This document shows, piece by piece, positions 1 to 7,569 of a DNA stretch of 36,157 nucleotides. Position 1 is the first letter of the stretch, and each line of letters starts with the position of its first letter. The notes under the pieces were generated by a model. That model made no database searches and was not told the origin of the DNA. It saw only the letters and a list, made by a program, of their open reading frames with translations. This DNA is from Lysobacterales bacterium (GTDB lineage: Bacteria > Pseudomonadota > Gammaproteobacteria > Xanthomonadales > Rhodanobacteraceae): assembly GCA_015655335.1 (NCBI GenBank), contig JAATFF010000076.1, forward strand, positions 1-36,157, given 5' to 3'. Made by a program: the position numbers and the translations under genes.

Positions 1-137
1 AGTGGAGCGGTTGTTCCGACGCTTGAAGGGTTTTCGTCGCGTCTTTTCCCGATTCGATAAGCTGGATATCGTGTTTCTTGGCTTCGTCCATTTTGCGCTC
101 ATCGTCGATGGGCTTAGGTGGTAGTGTTAACACGCCC
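1..137 (+). mobile_element. Right end of an IS5-like insertion sequence
   Basis: The window opens inside an insertion sequence. The last codons of a DDE transposase (2-124) are followed by a short end that finishes in CCC at 135-137 and then TA at 138-139, where the receptor gene resumes. Read inward from the junction the end is GGGCGTGTTAACACTACC. GGG-type ends next to a TA target fit some IS5-family groups, but the other end and the target duplication lie outside the window, so the subgroup is an inference. Confidence 0.75.
2..124 (+). CDS. IS5-family transposase, C-terminal fragment (partial at the window edge)
   Basis: An open frame from base 2 to the TAG at 122-124 encodes 40 residues beginning VERLFRRLKGFRRVFSRFDK and ending in a hydrophobic stretch. 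It contains the E-(6)-K spacing of DDE transposases of the IS4/IS5 group: the catalytic Glu is the second visible residue and the Lys the ninth. The following FSRFDKLD and FVHFALIVD segments are typical of the C-terminus of these enzymes. The rest lies upstream of the window. It would catalyse cut-and-paste transposition of the element that broke the neighbouring receptor gene. The protein has no start here because the window cuts it. Confidence 0.8.
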   Translation: MERLFRRLKGFRRVFSRFDKLDIVFLGFVHFALIVDGLRW

Positions 138-1371
138 TAGTGAACTTACCGATATAGATGTCCGAACCTGTTTTGGTCCAGAGGTCGTGGCCAATCAGCG
201 CGCCTTGCTTGCCCGTTGCATAGTCGTACGCGTATTCGTTGCTAGTGTAAGAGTTTTTATTCGAAATATTAGTGAACTCGAGAATGTTGCTGTCGTTGAT
301 ATTCCAGTCGAGCTTAACGTAATGCTTGGGTGTGTTATAGGTGTAGTTGTTGTTGTAGGTCGAAGCAACGTTAGACGGTGAAGTTGATTTGCTATCTTGC
401 TTTTGCGCCTCAGCTGCGACGAAAAGAAACAGTTTGTCTTTAATCAGCGGGCCGCCGATATAGGCATCGTAAGTGGTTGTTGTGCCCTTGTTGTCGTTAC
501 GGGATCGGTAGAGGGTGCCTGGGAGACTGGTGTCTTGGTAATGATAGGTTTCAGGCAGCCGACCGTTCGGGTAGTACGTACTCCTGGGGTCGGAAGCGAG
601 AAAGCTGGGTGCCCACTGCACCTGAAAACCAAAATGCCACTCGTTGGTACCGCGCTTGCCAATCTGGTTAATCACGCCGCCCGTTGAGCGACCATATTTG
701 GCGCTGTAACCTCCGGTGAAAATCTCCTGTTGGTCAATCGCTCCATAAGGCAGACCAATACCACCAAGGCCGCTGAGCGGGTCGGTCGTGTTGTAGCCAT
801 TGATGTAATAAGCATTTTCAGAGACTGACGAGCCGCCAAACGAAACCAACGCATTCTTTGTGGGGCCCTGAAAATAGCTGCTGCCGCCGACAACGCCGGG
901 CGCAAGCATGGCAATGGCTTCCGCAGTGCGACCAATTGGAAGCCGATCAAGATCTTTGGCGGTGATCACCGTACGCGAATCAACCGTCGTGACGTCGATC
1001 GGCGGAATTGCAGTAGCACTAACTGAGACGGTTCCCAATGACTTGGCATTCGCTTCAGAAGCGAAAGAAACATCTGCGCTGGAGTTCACCACCACTTGTA
1101 CGTTACTGCGCGTGCCGACCGTAGCCCCGTCGCGTTGAAGCGTAACGGTGTAGTTGCCTACAGGTAGGCTAGTGATGTTGTAGTGACCGGAATTGTCAAC
1201 GATGGCCTTACGGGCTACGCCGGTGTTACTGATGACAGTTACGGTTGTGCCGGCCTGTGCTTGGCCAGCGATATTGCCGGTTGTGGACTGAGCAAACACG
1301 CTCGTGCTCGCCAGCGCGGCCGCACATGCCAACGCCAGCAACGAGTAGTTAAAAGTATTTCCTGCTTTCAA
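127..1371 (-). pseudogene. TonB-dependent receptor (Oar-like), truncated by IS insertion
   Basis: This is the N-terminal 411 residues of an outer-membrane TonB-dependent receptor with an N-terminal carboxypeptidase-regulatory-like domain. There is a signal peptide (cleavage near SVFA-QS, about residue 27), a beta-sandwich domain at about 30-110, a TonB-box-like segment and then a plug domain (about 120-235), followed by the first barrel strands. Relatives are about 900-1000 residues, so more than half is missing. The genuine frame ends at GKFT; the last residues RAC and the stop come from the insertion-sequence end. The start is TTG at 1371-1369, with a GGGAG-type ribosome binding site just upstream. 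Base composition is more AT-rich than the neighbours, so the gene may be acquired. The truncated product cannot form a full barrel and is probably not functional. Confidence 0.88.
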
Positions 1372-1514
1372 AACGCTCTCTCCCTGGAGTCGCCATTCAC
1401 TGTTTAGCGGTACAACGAACGGCGAATGACAAAGGCGAAAGTCACCTCAAGCCATGACGTATGGCCGATCAAGTGACCGTCGCGGATTTACGGCTCGCCC
1501 CCAAAAGGAAATTT

Positions 1515-1529
1515 GTTACGAACCGTAAC
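1515..1529. promoter_or_regulatory. Possible operator palindrome upstream of the receptor gene
   Basis: GTTACGAACCGTAAC is a perfect 6-bp inverted repeat with a 3-bp spacer, 144 bp upstream of the receptor start. A further half-site, CGTAAC, lies at 1554-1559. The spacing suits a dimeric regulator, but I cannot name the protein. Confidence 0.3.
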
Positions 1530-1730
1530 GATCAAATAAGCGACCGACGTTTTCGTAACAATCGGACGGTGCCTAATTTGATGAGCAAGTAACTGCCAGG
1601 AAATTTGAAAGAGGCAAAAGCGCCCGCTACTGCGCGGTGCAGTACGGATGAGTACGAGATGCGCTGTGTTTGATGAGGGGCGAGTTGCCCGGCGCGCCCG
1701 CAGCGGGCGCGCGGCATTACGAGATGCTAT

Positions 1731-1753
1731 GCAGGGCGAATGGCTCGCCCTGC
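1731..1753 (-). terminator. Terminator-like hairpin after the DUF1993 gene
   Basis: GCAGGGCGA and TCGCCCTGC form a perfect 9-bp stem with a 5-base loop, 14 bases past the stop of the DUF1993 gene. A second GC-rich hairpin (GCGCGCCC/GGGCGCGC, 1692-1712) follows. There is no clear T tract, so intrinsic termination is likely but not certain. Confidence 0.5.
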
Positions 1754-1767
1754 ACGCGGAGGAGAAA

Positions 1768-2274
1768 TTACGGCTTGCCGATGAAGTCCGTCTTGCCGAT
1801 ATTGGTGCCGGCCGCGCGCAAAATCGCGTAGGCAGTGGTGCAATGGAAGAACAGGTTCGGCATCACGAAGTGAAGCAGGTAAGCCTGGCCTTCGAAGTTT
1901 ACTTCGCCGGTGCGCATCTTCAGTTGGATGGTACGCGTTTCGCTACCGTCGATCTGTTCCGGCTTGAAGCTCTTGATATAATCGATCGCACGTTCGATGC
2001 GGGCATGCAGTTCGTCGAACGATGTTTCGTTGTCTTCGAACTTCAGCGGTTCCACGCCGGCGAGGCGTGCGGCGGCGTTTTTTGCCATGTCGGTGGCGAT
2101 CTGTACCTGCTTCACCAGCGGCAGCATGTCGGGGATCAGGCGCGTCTGCAGTAACACCGATCCGTCCACACTCTTTTCTTTGGCATGCGCTTCGCCCAAC
2201 TTCAGCACGTGCTGCAGGTTGGTCAGTGCGCGCACGAATACGGGAACGGCGACTTGGTACATGGAAATGCTCAT
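1768..2274 (-). CDS. DUF1993 domain-containing protein
   Basis: This 168-residue protein, beginning MSISMYQVAVPVFVRAL, matches the DUF1993 family in length and organisation. It is a soluble helical protein resembling the DinB/YfiT four-helix fold, with the family-typical NFEGQAYLLHFVMPNLFFH segment near residues 125-143. No enzymatic role is established for the family. Its ATG overlaps the TGA of the upstream MFS transporter gene (shared ATGA at 2274-2271), so the two are probably translated together. A strong hairpin follows the stop. The family call is confident; the function is unknown. Confidence 0.88.
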   Translation of the reverse strand: MSISMYQVAVPVFVRALTNLQHVLKLGEAHAKEKSVDGSVLLQTRLIPDMLPLVKQVQIATDMAKNAAARLAGVEPLKFEDNETSFDELHARIERAIDYIKSFKPEQIDGSETRTIQLKMRTGEVNFEGQAYLLHFVMPNLFFHCTTAYAILRAAGTNIGKTDFIGKP

Positions 2275-3626
2275 CGGGATGACTCCGGTGGATCGGTGGG
2301 AAGAGGTTCGCTGGCAACGGTGCCGGCCAGGGGCGAAAGCTCGCCGGCTAGTGCCGCTGTGGTGTGGTCGAAAAATGGTCTTGGCTGCACGGCGTGGACA
2401 TGCTGTATGGCGTAGCTGGCGATAATCGCGGCGCCCACCAGTAGCAACGCGGCCAGCACGAATGAGATGCCCGGCAAATGCATGGGCGCATGGTCGCTAA
2501 TGAATAGCGCGAAGAGATTCGCGAACACCAGCGGCCCGAAAATGCCGGCGAGACTGGCAAGGCTGGTGAGGGCGCCTTGCAGGCGGCCTTGCTCGTGCGG
2601 ATCCACCTGCTGAGTCATCAACGCCTGTGCGGGCGGCCCGGCGAGTCCACCCAGGCATAGGAATGGAATGCCCACCAGGAACAGCCATGCCACCGAGGAA
2701 AGGCCAAAGAATAAGTAGCCCACCACGCACAACAGCAGGCCGATCATGATCAGCTTGCGCTCGCCGAGTTTCGGCATCAGTTGACGTACCAGCACCGCTT
2801 GCACCAGGCCGCTGCACAAGCCGACAAAGGCCAGCGTGTAACCCACTGCCTGTGGGCCCCAGCCGTAGCGGTAATCGGTGTACAGCACGTAGGTGGAGTT
2901 GAGCGAGAACTGCGCCAGGTTGATCAAAAAGAACACCGTCGCCAACGCGAACACTTGCGGATAGCGGCGCAACAGCACCAACGCGCCGAACGGGTTGGCG
3001 TGTCTCCAGTCGAAACGCTTGGTACGGCGTTCCGGCGGCAGCGATTCGGGCAACACGAAGAAGCCATAGCAGAAATTGATCAGCGACAGCACCGCCGCCA
3101 CCCAAAATGGCAGGCGAACACTGAAATGACCCAGGAGGCCGCCCAACGCCGGTCCCACGATAAAGCCGATGCCGAATGCCGCTCCCATCGCGCCGAATGC
3201 CGCCGCGCGTTTTTCCTTCGGTACGATGTCGGCGATGTAGGCGTTAGCGGTGGAAAAGCTGGCCGCGCACATGCCCGACACGCCGCGTCCGATCAGCAGC
3301 AGCCACAGCACCGGCGTTATCGCCATCACGATAAAATCAACGCCCAGCCCGAGACTGGAAATCAGGATCACCGTGCGCCTGCCGAAACGGTCCGACAGGG
3401 CACCTTGCACCGGCGAAAACACGAACTGCATCAGCATGTACAGCGTGGCGAAGCCACTCGTCCACACTGCTGCCTGCGCGATGCTGCCGCCGATCAGTTG
3501 CACGACCAGGTGCGGCAGCACGGGAATAATGATGCCGAAGGCCAGCATGTCCAGCATCACTGTCACGAAGATGAAGGCGAATGCGGCTTTAGTGCGGGAA
3601 GTGGCGGGAATCGGTGCAGAGTCCAT
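2271..3626 (-). CDS. MFS transporter, tetracycline-efflux (TetA-like) family
   Basis: A 451-residue inner-membrane protein with twelve predicted membrane segments. The first is AFIFVTVMLDMLAFGIIIPV, and the loop between segments 2 and 3 carries the MFS motif-A sequence GALSDRFGRR. Overall it resembles the TCR/Tet drug:H+ antiporters. I placed the start at the Met before DSAPIPATS (3626); the frame is open for 80 more codons upstream, but that extension is Arg/Pro-rich, has no domain, and overlaps the neighbouring gene. No clear ribosome binding site is visible. The gene is translationally coupled to the DUF1993 gene. The substrate is not predictable; resistance function is not implied. Confidence 0.85.
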   Translation of the reverse strand: MDSAPIPATSRTKAAFAFIFVTVMLDMLAFGIIIPVLPHLVVQLIGGSIAQAAVWTSGFATLYMLMQFVFSPVQGALSDRFGRRTVILISSLGLGVDFIVMAITPVLWLLLIGRGVSGMCAASFSTANAYIADIVPKEKRAAAFGAMGAAFGIGFIVGPALGGLLGHFSVRLPFWVAAVLSLINFCYGFFVLPESLPPERRTKRFDWRHANPFGALVLLRRYPQVFALATVFFLINLAQFSLNSTYVLYTDYRYGWGPQAVGYTLAFVGLCSGLVQAVLVRQLMPKLGERKLIMIGLLLCVVGYLFFGLSSVAWLFLVGIPFLCLGGLAGPPAQALMTQQVDPHEQGRLQGALTSLASLAGIFGPLVFANLFALFISDHAPMHLPGISFVLAALLLVGAAIIASYAIQHVHAVQPRPFFDHTTAALAGELSPLAGTVASEPLPTDPPESSR

Positions 3627-3764
3627 GCGAAGGGCGCAGAAGGGCCGCGGAAAGGAATCAAAGCGCCAACGATAGCTGAAGGCGCGTGGCTTGGCATGGG
3701 CTGAAGGTGTGCATAACGTCGCCCAGACGCGAAGACCACTCCTTTTCTCCCGCTCCGGAAGGAG

Positions 3765-3782
3765 GCCGCGCGCTAGCGCGGC
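3765..3782 (-). terminator. Hairpin over the stop codon of the EF-hand gene
   Basis: GCCGCGC and GCGCGGC form a 7-bp stem with loop GCTA, and the stop codon (3773-3775) falls in the loop and stem edge. It may end the folE/EF-hand transcript. There is no T tract. Confidence 0.35.
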
Positions 3783-4099
3783 GGCTGCGCCAGTTCTTGC
3801 GGGCTCAGGTAACCGTTGTGGTTGCGGTCGAGTTTGTGGAATTCCCGGCGCAGGTTGTCCTGCCATTCTTTCAGCGTGACGGGCTTGCCGCGGCCGCCGG
3901 GGAGTTCGTCTTGCTCAAGGATGCCGTCGTGATTGCGATCCAGGCGGTAGAACCCCTGGCTCATGTAGGCCACGTATTCCGGCTCGCTGATTCGGCCGTC
4001 GCCGTTGGCATCCATGGCCCGGAACAGGTCGGATGTCGCGCCTTGCGCAAGCACGGCGACAGGCAACCACAGCAACAATGCAGCGAGCGACGCGCGCAT
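3773..4099 (-). CDS. Exported EF-hand calcium-binding protein
   Basis: A 108-residue protein with a signal peptide (hydrophobic residues 4-18, cleavage after VLAQG) and three EF-hand loops: DANGDGRISEPE at 30-41, DRNHDGILEQDE at 54-65 and DRNHNGYLSPQE at 91-102. Each has the Asp/Asn ligands at positions 1, 3 and 5, the Gly at 6, and the final Glu at 12, so calcium binding in the periplasm is expected. I chose the Met at 4099 because it begins the signal peptide; the open frame continues 45 codons upstream inside folE. Its ATG shares one base with the folE stop (TGATG), so it is probably translated by coupling with folE. Why a GTP cyclohydrolase gene is paired with a calcium-binding protein is unclear. 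Confidence 0.85.
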   Translation of the reverse strand: MRASLAALLLWLPVAVLAQGATSDLFRAMDANGDGRISEPEYVAYMSQGFYRLDRNHDGILEQDELPGGRGKPVTLKEWQDNLRREFHKLDRNHNGYLSPQELAQPPR

Positions 4100-4698
4100 C
4101 AACGGCCGCCGCGACTGATGCCGATGAAATCCAGGAACTCGGCGCGGGTGCGCGCATCGTCGCGGAAACTGCCCAGCATCTGGCTGGTGATCATCGACAC
4201 GCCGCGTTTGTGCACACCGCGTGTGGTCATGCATTCATGGCTGGCATCGACCACCACGGCCACGCCCACCGGGTGCAGGTTATCCTGGATGCAGCGCGCG
4301 ATTTCGGCGGTCATCTTTTCCTGCACCTGGAAGCGGCGCGCGTAGGCGTCCACCACGCGGGCGAGCTTGCTGATACCCACCACGCGATTGGTCGGCAGGT
4401 AGCCGACATGGGCGCGGCCGATGATGGGCGCCATGTGATGTTCGCAATGGCTTTCGAATTCGATATCGCGCAGCACGACCATTTCGTCGTAGCCGGCCAC
4501 TTCTTTGAAGGTGCGGCGCAGGTATTCGCCCGGATCGATCTGGTAGCCGCTGAACCAATCGCGATAGGCCTTGACCACGCGGCGCGGTGTATCGAGCAGG
4601 CCTTCGCGCTGCGGATCTTCGCCGGCCCAGCGCAGCAAGGTGCGCACCGCCTCTTCGGCTTGTTCCTGGGTGACGTCGGTGGGCTTGTGCTCGCTCAT
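4099..4698 (-). CDS. folE: GTP cyclohydrolase I (type IA)
   Basis: A cytosolic enzyme converting GTP to 7,8-dihydroneopterin triphosphate, the first step of tetrahydrofolate and pterin synthesis. The 199-residue protein has the family's zinc ligands: Cys85 and His88 in SHCEHHM and Cys156 in SHECMTTRG, plus the GRAHVGYLP and [10 protein letters not shown] segments. The start is the Met of SEHKPTDV at 4698, preceded by AAGGAA six bases upstream; the longer open frame adds residues without family similarity. It is divergent from the shikimate-dehydrogenase-like gene and overlaps the EF-hand gene by one base. Confidence 0.97.
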   Translation of the reverse strand: MSEHKPTDVTQEQAEEAVRTLLRWAGEDPQREGLLDTPRRVVKAYRDWFSGYQIDPGEYLRRTFKEVAGYDEMVVLRDIEFESHCEHHMAPIIGRAHVGYLPTNRVVGISKLARVVDAYARRFQVQEKMTAEIARCIQDNLHPVGVAVVVDASHECMTTRGVHKRGVSMITSQMLGSFRDDARTRAEFLDFIGISRGGR

Positions 4699-4883
4699 GC
4701 GGCTTCCTTGATACTTGCTCAGGCTGTTAATTGTAGCGCCGACGTCAAGCGTTACGGGCGATGCCGGATAGACGGGTTCTTGCGACAAGTTGGCTATGCT
4801 TTGGCGTGCGAGCCGAAAACGGGCGTCTTCCACGCGGCGTCTTTTACTAGGCTGCCCCTTCTCCATCCCTGCAGAGCCTTGAA
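4699..4883. promoter_or_regulatory. Divergent promoter region of folE and the AroE-like gene
   Basis: These 185 bases separate two divergent genes and must contain both promoters. A folE ribosome binding site (AAGGAA) is visible near 4705-4710. I could not identify convincing -35/-10 pairs for either direction. Confidence 0.5.
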
Positions 4884-5702
4884 ATGTCTCGATCCATCAA
4901 CCGCGATACCCAGCTTTGCATGTCCCTGTCCGCTCGTCCGGGCAACTTCGGCACGCGCTTCCAGAATTTTTTGTATGAGGCGCTGGAGCTCAATTACGTC
5001 TACAAGGCTTTTACCACCCGCGATCTGCCAGCGGCGATCGGCGGTATTCGTGCGCTGGGCATCCGCGGCTGCGCGGTGTCCATGCCGTTCAAGGAGGCTT
5101 GTATTCCGTTGGTGGATGCCATCGATGCGTCGGCTGAAGCGATCGCGTCGATCAATACCATCGTCAATGCCGGTGGTTTTTTGCGTGCTTACAACACGGA
5201 TTACATCGCGGTGCGCAAGTTGATCGAACGGCACGGGATAACGGCGGATACGCGACTGGTTTTGCGCGGTAGCGGCGGCATGGCGAAGGCAGTGGCGTGT
5301 GCGTTTCGCGATGCGGGTTTCAGGCATGGTCATATCGTGGCGCGCAATGAAGCGACGGGGCGAAAATTGGCTGAGTCCAGTGGGTTTTCTTGGGCACCGG
5401 ATACGGTGGGGTTGGCGGGAGAGTTGTTGGTGAACGTCACGCCCATCGGCATGGAGGGTGGGGTGGAGGTCGATCAGTTGGCGTTTGATCGTGCGGATGT
5501 GGAGCGCGCGCGCGGGGTGTTCGATGTGGTGGCTTCGCCGCCGGAGACGCCTTTGATTCGGTTGGGGCGGGAGCTTGGGAAAGTAGTAGTTACGGGGGCG
5601 GAGGTGATTGTGTTGCAGGCGGTGGAGCAGTTTGTGCTCTATACGGGAGTGCGGCCTGATGATGTGTTGATTGCTCGTGCTGCTGAGCATGCGTTGAGTT
5701 GA
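4884..5702 (+). CDS. Shikimate dehydrogenase-like (AroE/YdiB family) protein
   Basis: This 272-residue protein has the shikimate dehydrogenase fold. The N-terminal substrate domain carries SLSARPGN (residues 14-21) in place of the usual SxS shikimate loop, the catalytic Lys in SMPFKE (about residue 70), and the Asp in YNTDY (about residue 113). A Rossmann domain follows with [10 protein letters not shown] (about 129-138). It is therefore likely an NAD(P)-dependent oxidoreductase on shikimate, quinate or a related compound. The N-terminal loop differs from canonical AroE, so it may be a paralogue and not the essential enzyme. An alternative start is Met13 (4920). A GC-rich hairpin lies 11 bases after the stop. 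Confidence 0.82.
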   Translation: MSRSINRDTQLCMSLSARPGNFGTRFQNFLYEALELNYVYKAFTTRDLPAAIGGIRALGIRGCAVSMPFKEACIPLVDAIDASAEAIASINTIVNAGGFLRAYNTDYIAVRKLIERHGITADTRLVLRGSGGMAKAVACAFRDAGFRHGHIVARNEATGRKLAESSGFSWAPDTVGLAGELLVNVTPIGMEGGVEVDQLAFDRADVERARGVFDVVASPPETPLIRLGRELGKVVVTGAEVIVLQAVEQFVLYTGVRPDDVLIARAAEHALS

Positions 5703-5712
5703 TTCGTTCGTC

Positions 5713-5732
5713 GCCCCGGCGAACGCCGGGGC
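5713..5732 (+). terminator. Terminator-like hairpin after the AroE-like gene
   Basis: GCCCCGGCG and CGCCGGGGC are a perfect inverted repeat separated by AA, starting 11 bases after the stop codon at 5702. It can fold with a six-base loop. There is no T run after it, so it may be a bidirectional or rho-assisted terminator. Confidence 0.5.
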
Positions 5733-5818
5733 CCAGTGACTTGGCTTTTCTCATGATGATGAGTTGTCGCGAGGTTGCTCGCCTGCGGCGGCCTTTCGAC
5801 CCCTGTCGGGGCCGAGTC

Positions 5819-6047
5819 ACTTTTCTTTGCTTGCCCAAAGAAAAGTAACCCAAAGAAAGGGCACCCCCAGGGCGCGCTTTTCGGGCGTCCTGCCCGCAAA
5901 GTGCGCGGAGGGATTACGGGGTTTTTCGACAGGGCTTCCTGCCCTGACGAAAAACTGGCCGGCGTCCTGCCGGCCACTCTTCGAGCTTTCCTCCATCCCT
6001 CCGCCGCGCCCTAGGGGCCCGGTAGAGCGGCGCGCATCCATGCGCGC
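5819..6047. repeat. Structured intergenic repeat with multibranch fold (candidate non-coding RNA)
   Basis: Several perfect complementary segments nest here. ACTTTTCTTTG (5819-5829) pairs with 5836-5846. CCCCAGGGCGCG (5865-5876) pairs with 6005-6017 with one bulged base. CTTT-T-CGGGC (5877-5886) pairs with 5892-5901 with one mismatch. GCGGAGGGAT (5905-5914) pairs with 5995-6004, and inside it lie two hairpins: 5922-5954 (one internal mismatch) and TGGCCGGC 5956-5963 with 5969-5976. A last hairpin spans 6030-6047. The four hairpin loops are GTCCT, TTCCT, GTCCT and ATCCAT, so every loop shows GGA on the minus strand, which is the sense strand of rmuC read-through. Similar sequence recurs between genes in Xanthomonadales as far as I recall; the fold and role are my inference. 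Confidence 0.6.
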
Positions 6048-6101
6048 ACTTTTCTCAAGAGCTCAAGAGCGAAGGCGCTGTATCTCGTTGTGTCGTGCAG
6101 C

Positions 6102-7460
6102 TCAGTCGTCTACTGGGTCTTCTTCACTTAGCAGTGAATCGCCCAGCAGTGGCTGTGTCTGTTCGCCTGGCAGGGATTCGACATCCCGCAGTTTGCGTTC
6201 GATCGCGCGTGTGCGCTTGCTCGTGGTGTCGAGATGTTTGCCCGCTTCGTCCAGCTTTTTGCGGACCATGGTCAGCACGTCGCCGAATTTGCCGAATTCG
6301 TTTTTCACCGCGGAAAGCGTTTGCCAAACTTCGCTGCTACGTTGTTGGATCGCTAGCGTGCGGAAGCCCATCTGCAAGCTGTTGAGCAGTGCAGAAAGGG
6401 TGGTGGGGCCGGCGATGGTGACGCGTTGTTCGCGCTGCAGGCTTTCGAACAGGCCGGGGCGGCGGATGATTTCGGCGTAGAGGCCTTCGGTGGGCAGGAA
6501 CAAGATGGCGAAGTCCGTCGTGGCCGGAGGCGCGATGTATTTGGCGCGAATGGTTTTGGCTTCGTCGCGGATGCGCCGTTCCAGTGCTGTCGCCGCGCGT
6601 TCGACACCTTCCACGTCGGCGAGTTGTTGTGCGTCGAGCAGGCGTTCGTAGTCTTCGCGCGGGAATTTGGCGTCGATGGGTAGCCACACCTGACTGTCGC
6701 GGTCGCTGCCGGGCAGGCGGATGGCAAATTCCACGCGGTCGTCGGAGCCGGGAACGGTGGCGACGTTGGAGGCGTATTGTTCGGGGGTTAGCATTTGATC
6801 CAGCAGCGCGCCGAGTTGCATTTCGCCGAGAATGCCGCGGGTTTTTACGTTGCTCAGTACGCGCTTGAGATCGCCGACGCCGTTGGCCAGCGATTGCATT
6901 TCGCCAAGGCCGCGCTGTACCGCTTCCAGACGTTCGGAGACGAGCTTGAAGGACTGGCCGAGTCGCGTTTCCAGCGTGGCCTGCAATTTCTCGTCGACGG
7001 TGGCGCGCATTTGCTCCAGTTTCGTCGCGTTGTCTTGCTGGATCGCGCCGAGTTTGGTTTCCAGCGTGGTGCGTACTTCGTTGAGGCGTTTTTCGTTGTC
7101 GGCAGTGAGTGCTGCGAGTTGCTGCTTTTGCTGTCCGCCAAGCTGATTGAGGTTGGCGGTGAGTTCTTCGCGACCGCGACGCGCATCTTCGACCAGGCGC
7201 TGCGAGAGCGTCTGCATGCTGGTGTTGGTGCTTTCATTGAGTGAATCCAGACGTTGCCCGAATTGCGCCAAGGCCTGGCTCAACTCGCTGCGGCCGGCGC
7301 GCTGTTCCTGGGCAAGCGCCTCTCGCAAATGGCGGTTGTCGTCTTTCAGGGCATCCAGGCGTGCATGGATGCCGGTGTCGCCGCGTCCGCGCAGCAAGGT
7401 GAGTACCTGCAAAATCAGCAGGATGACGAGCAGAATCAGCAGGATGTCGATCAGGGGCAT
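6102..7460 (-). CDS. rmuC: DNA recombination protein RmuC
   Basis: A 452-residue protein with one N-terminal membrane segment (residues 3-23), a long coiled coil (about 30-200, rich in Gln, Glu and Leu) and the C-terminal RmuC domain (about 190-420) including LPIDAKFPREDYERLL and FLPTEGLYAEI. RmuC family proteins have a PD-(D/E)XK nuclease-like core; in E. coli rmuC mutants show increased inversion between short repeats. It is convergent with the AroE-like gene, and the structured repeat lies in its 3' flank. It is divergent from the Pr6Pr gene with about 110 bases between. Confidence 0.96.
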   Translation of the reverse strand: MPLIDILLILLVILLILQVLTLLRGRGDTGIHARLDALKDDNRHLREALAQEQRAGRSELSQALAQFGQRLDSLNESTNTSMQTLSQRLVEDARRGREELTANLNQLGGQQKQQLAALTADNEKRLNEVRTTLETKLGAIQQDNATKLEQMRATVDEKLQATLETRLGQSFKLVSERLEAVQRGLGEMQSLANGVGDLKRVLSNVKTRGILGEMQLGALLDQMLTPEQYASNVATVPGSDDRVEFAIRLPGSDRDSQVWLPIDAKFPREDYERLLDAQQLADVEGVERAATALERRIRDEAKTIRAKYIAPPATTDFAILFLPTEGLYAEIIRRPGLFESLQREQRVTIAGPTTLSALLNSLQMGFRTLAIQQRSSEVWQTLSAVKNEFGKFGDVLTMVRKKLDEAGKHLDTTSKRTRAIERKLRDVESLPGEQTQPLLGDSLLSEEDPVDD

Positions 7461-7569
7461 GGGCGGTTCCGGGAGTCTCTGCGTACAGTTTACGCGTTGG
7501 CGTATCAGCCCCTGAGATCATCGATGGCCTCGGCTACTATCGGGCCATCCAACTCGGACGGGAGCCGCT

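Larger units (their letters stand above)
1372..1767. other. Intergenic region between the broken receptor and the DUF1993 gene
   Basis: I see no gene in these 396 bases. The part next to the receptor start should hold its promoter and contains a GTTACG-N3-CGTAAC palindrome at 1515-1529 plus another CGTAAC at 1554-1559. The part next to the DUF1993 gene contains two GC-rich hairpins, at 1692-1712 and 1731-1753. The short frames crossing it have no recognisable family features. Confidence 0.6.
5703..6101. other. Gene-free region filled by a structured repeat
   Basis: No real gene lies in these 399 bases between the convergent AroE-like and rmuC genes. Several short frames cross it on both strands, but they translate inverted repeats. 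The region holds a terminator-like hairpin (5713-5732), an ACTTTTCTTTG stem-loop (5819-5846) and a multibranch structure (5865-6047), described separately. Confidence 0.75.

Noticed and set aside
1-118. A minus-strand frame at the window edge reading KMDEAKKHDIQLIE
   Set aside because: The opposite strand gives the catalytic E-(6)-K segment of a DDE transposase, which is a far better explanation; the minus-strand frame is its shadow.
2781-3704. A 307-codon plus-strand frame opposite the MFS transporter
   Set aside because: It is His/Gln/Arg-rich with no membrane or domain pattern, while the opposite strand has all twelve transporter helices.
3627-3866. An 80-residue N-terminal extension of the MFS transporter
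   Set aside because: It is Pro/Arg-rich, overlaps the EF-hand gene and lacks homology; the Met at 3626 fits the first membrane helix.
4884-5702. Naming the AroE-like gene aroE
   Set aside because: The substrate loop at the N-terminus differs from canonical AroE, so the essential aroE could be elsewhere; only the family is claimed.
5775-6041. Short frames on both strands in the 5703-6101 gap
   Set aside because: They translate a structured repeat (for example ACPKKSNPKK) and have no support as proteins, although they are often annotated as hypothetical proteins.
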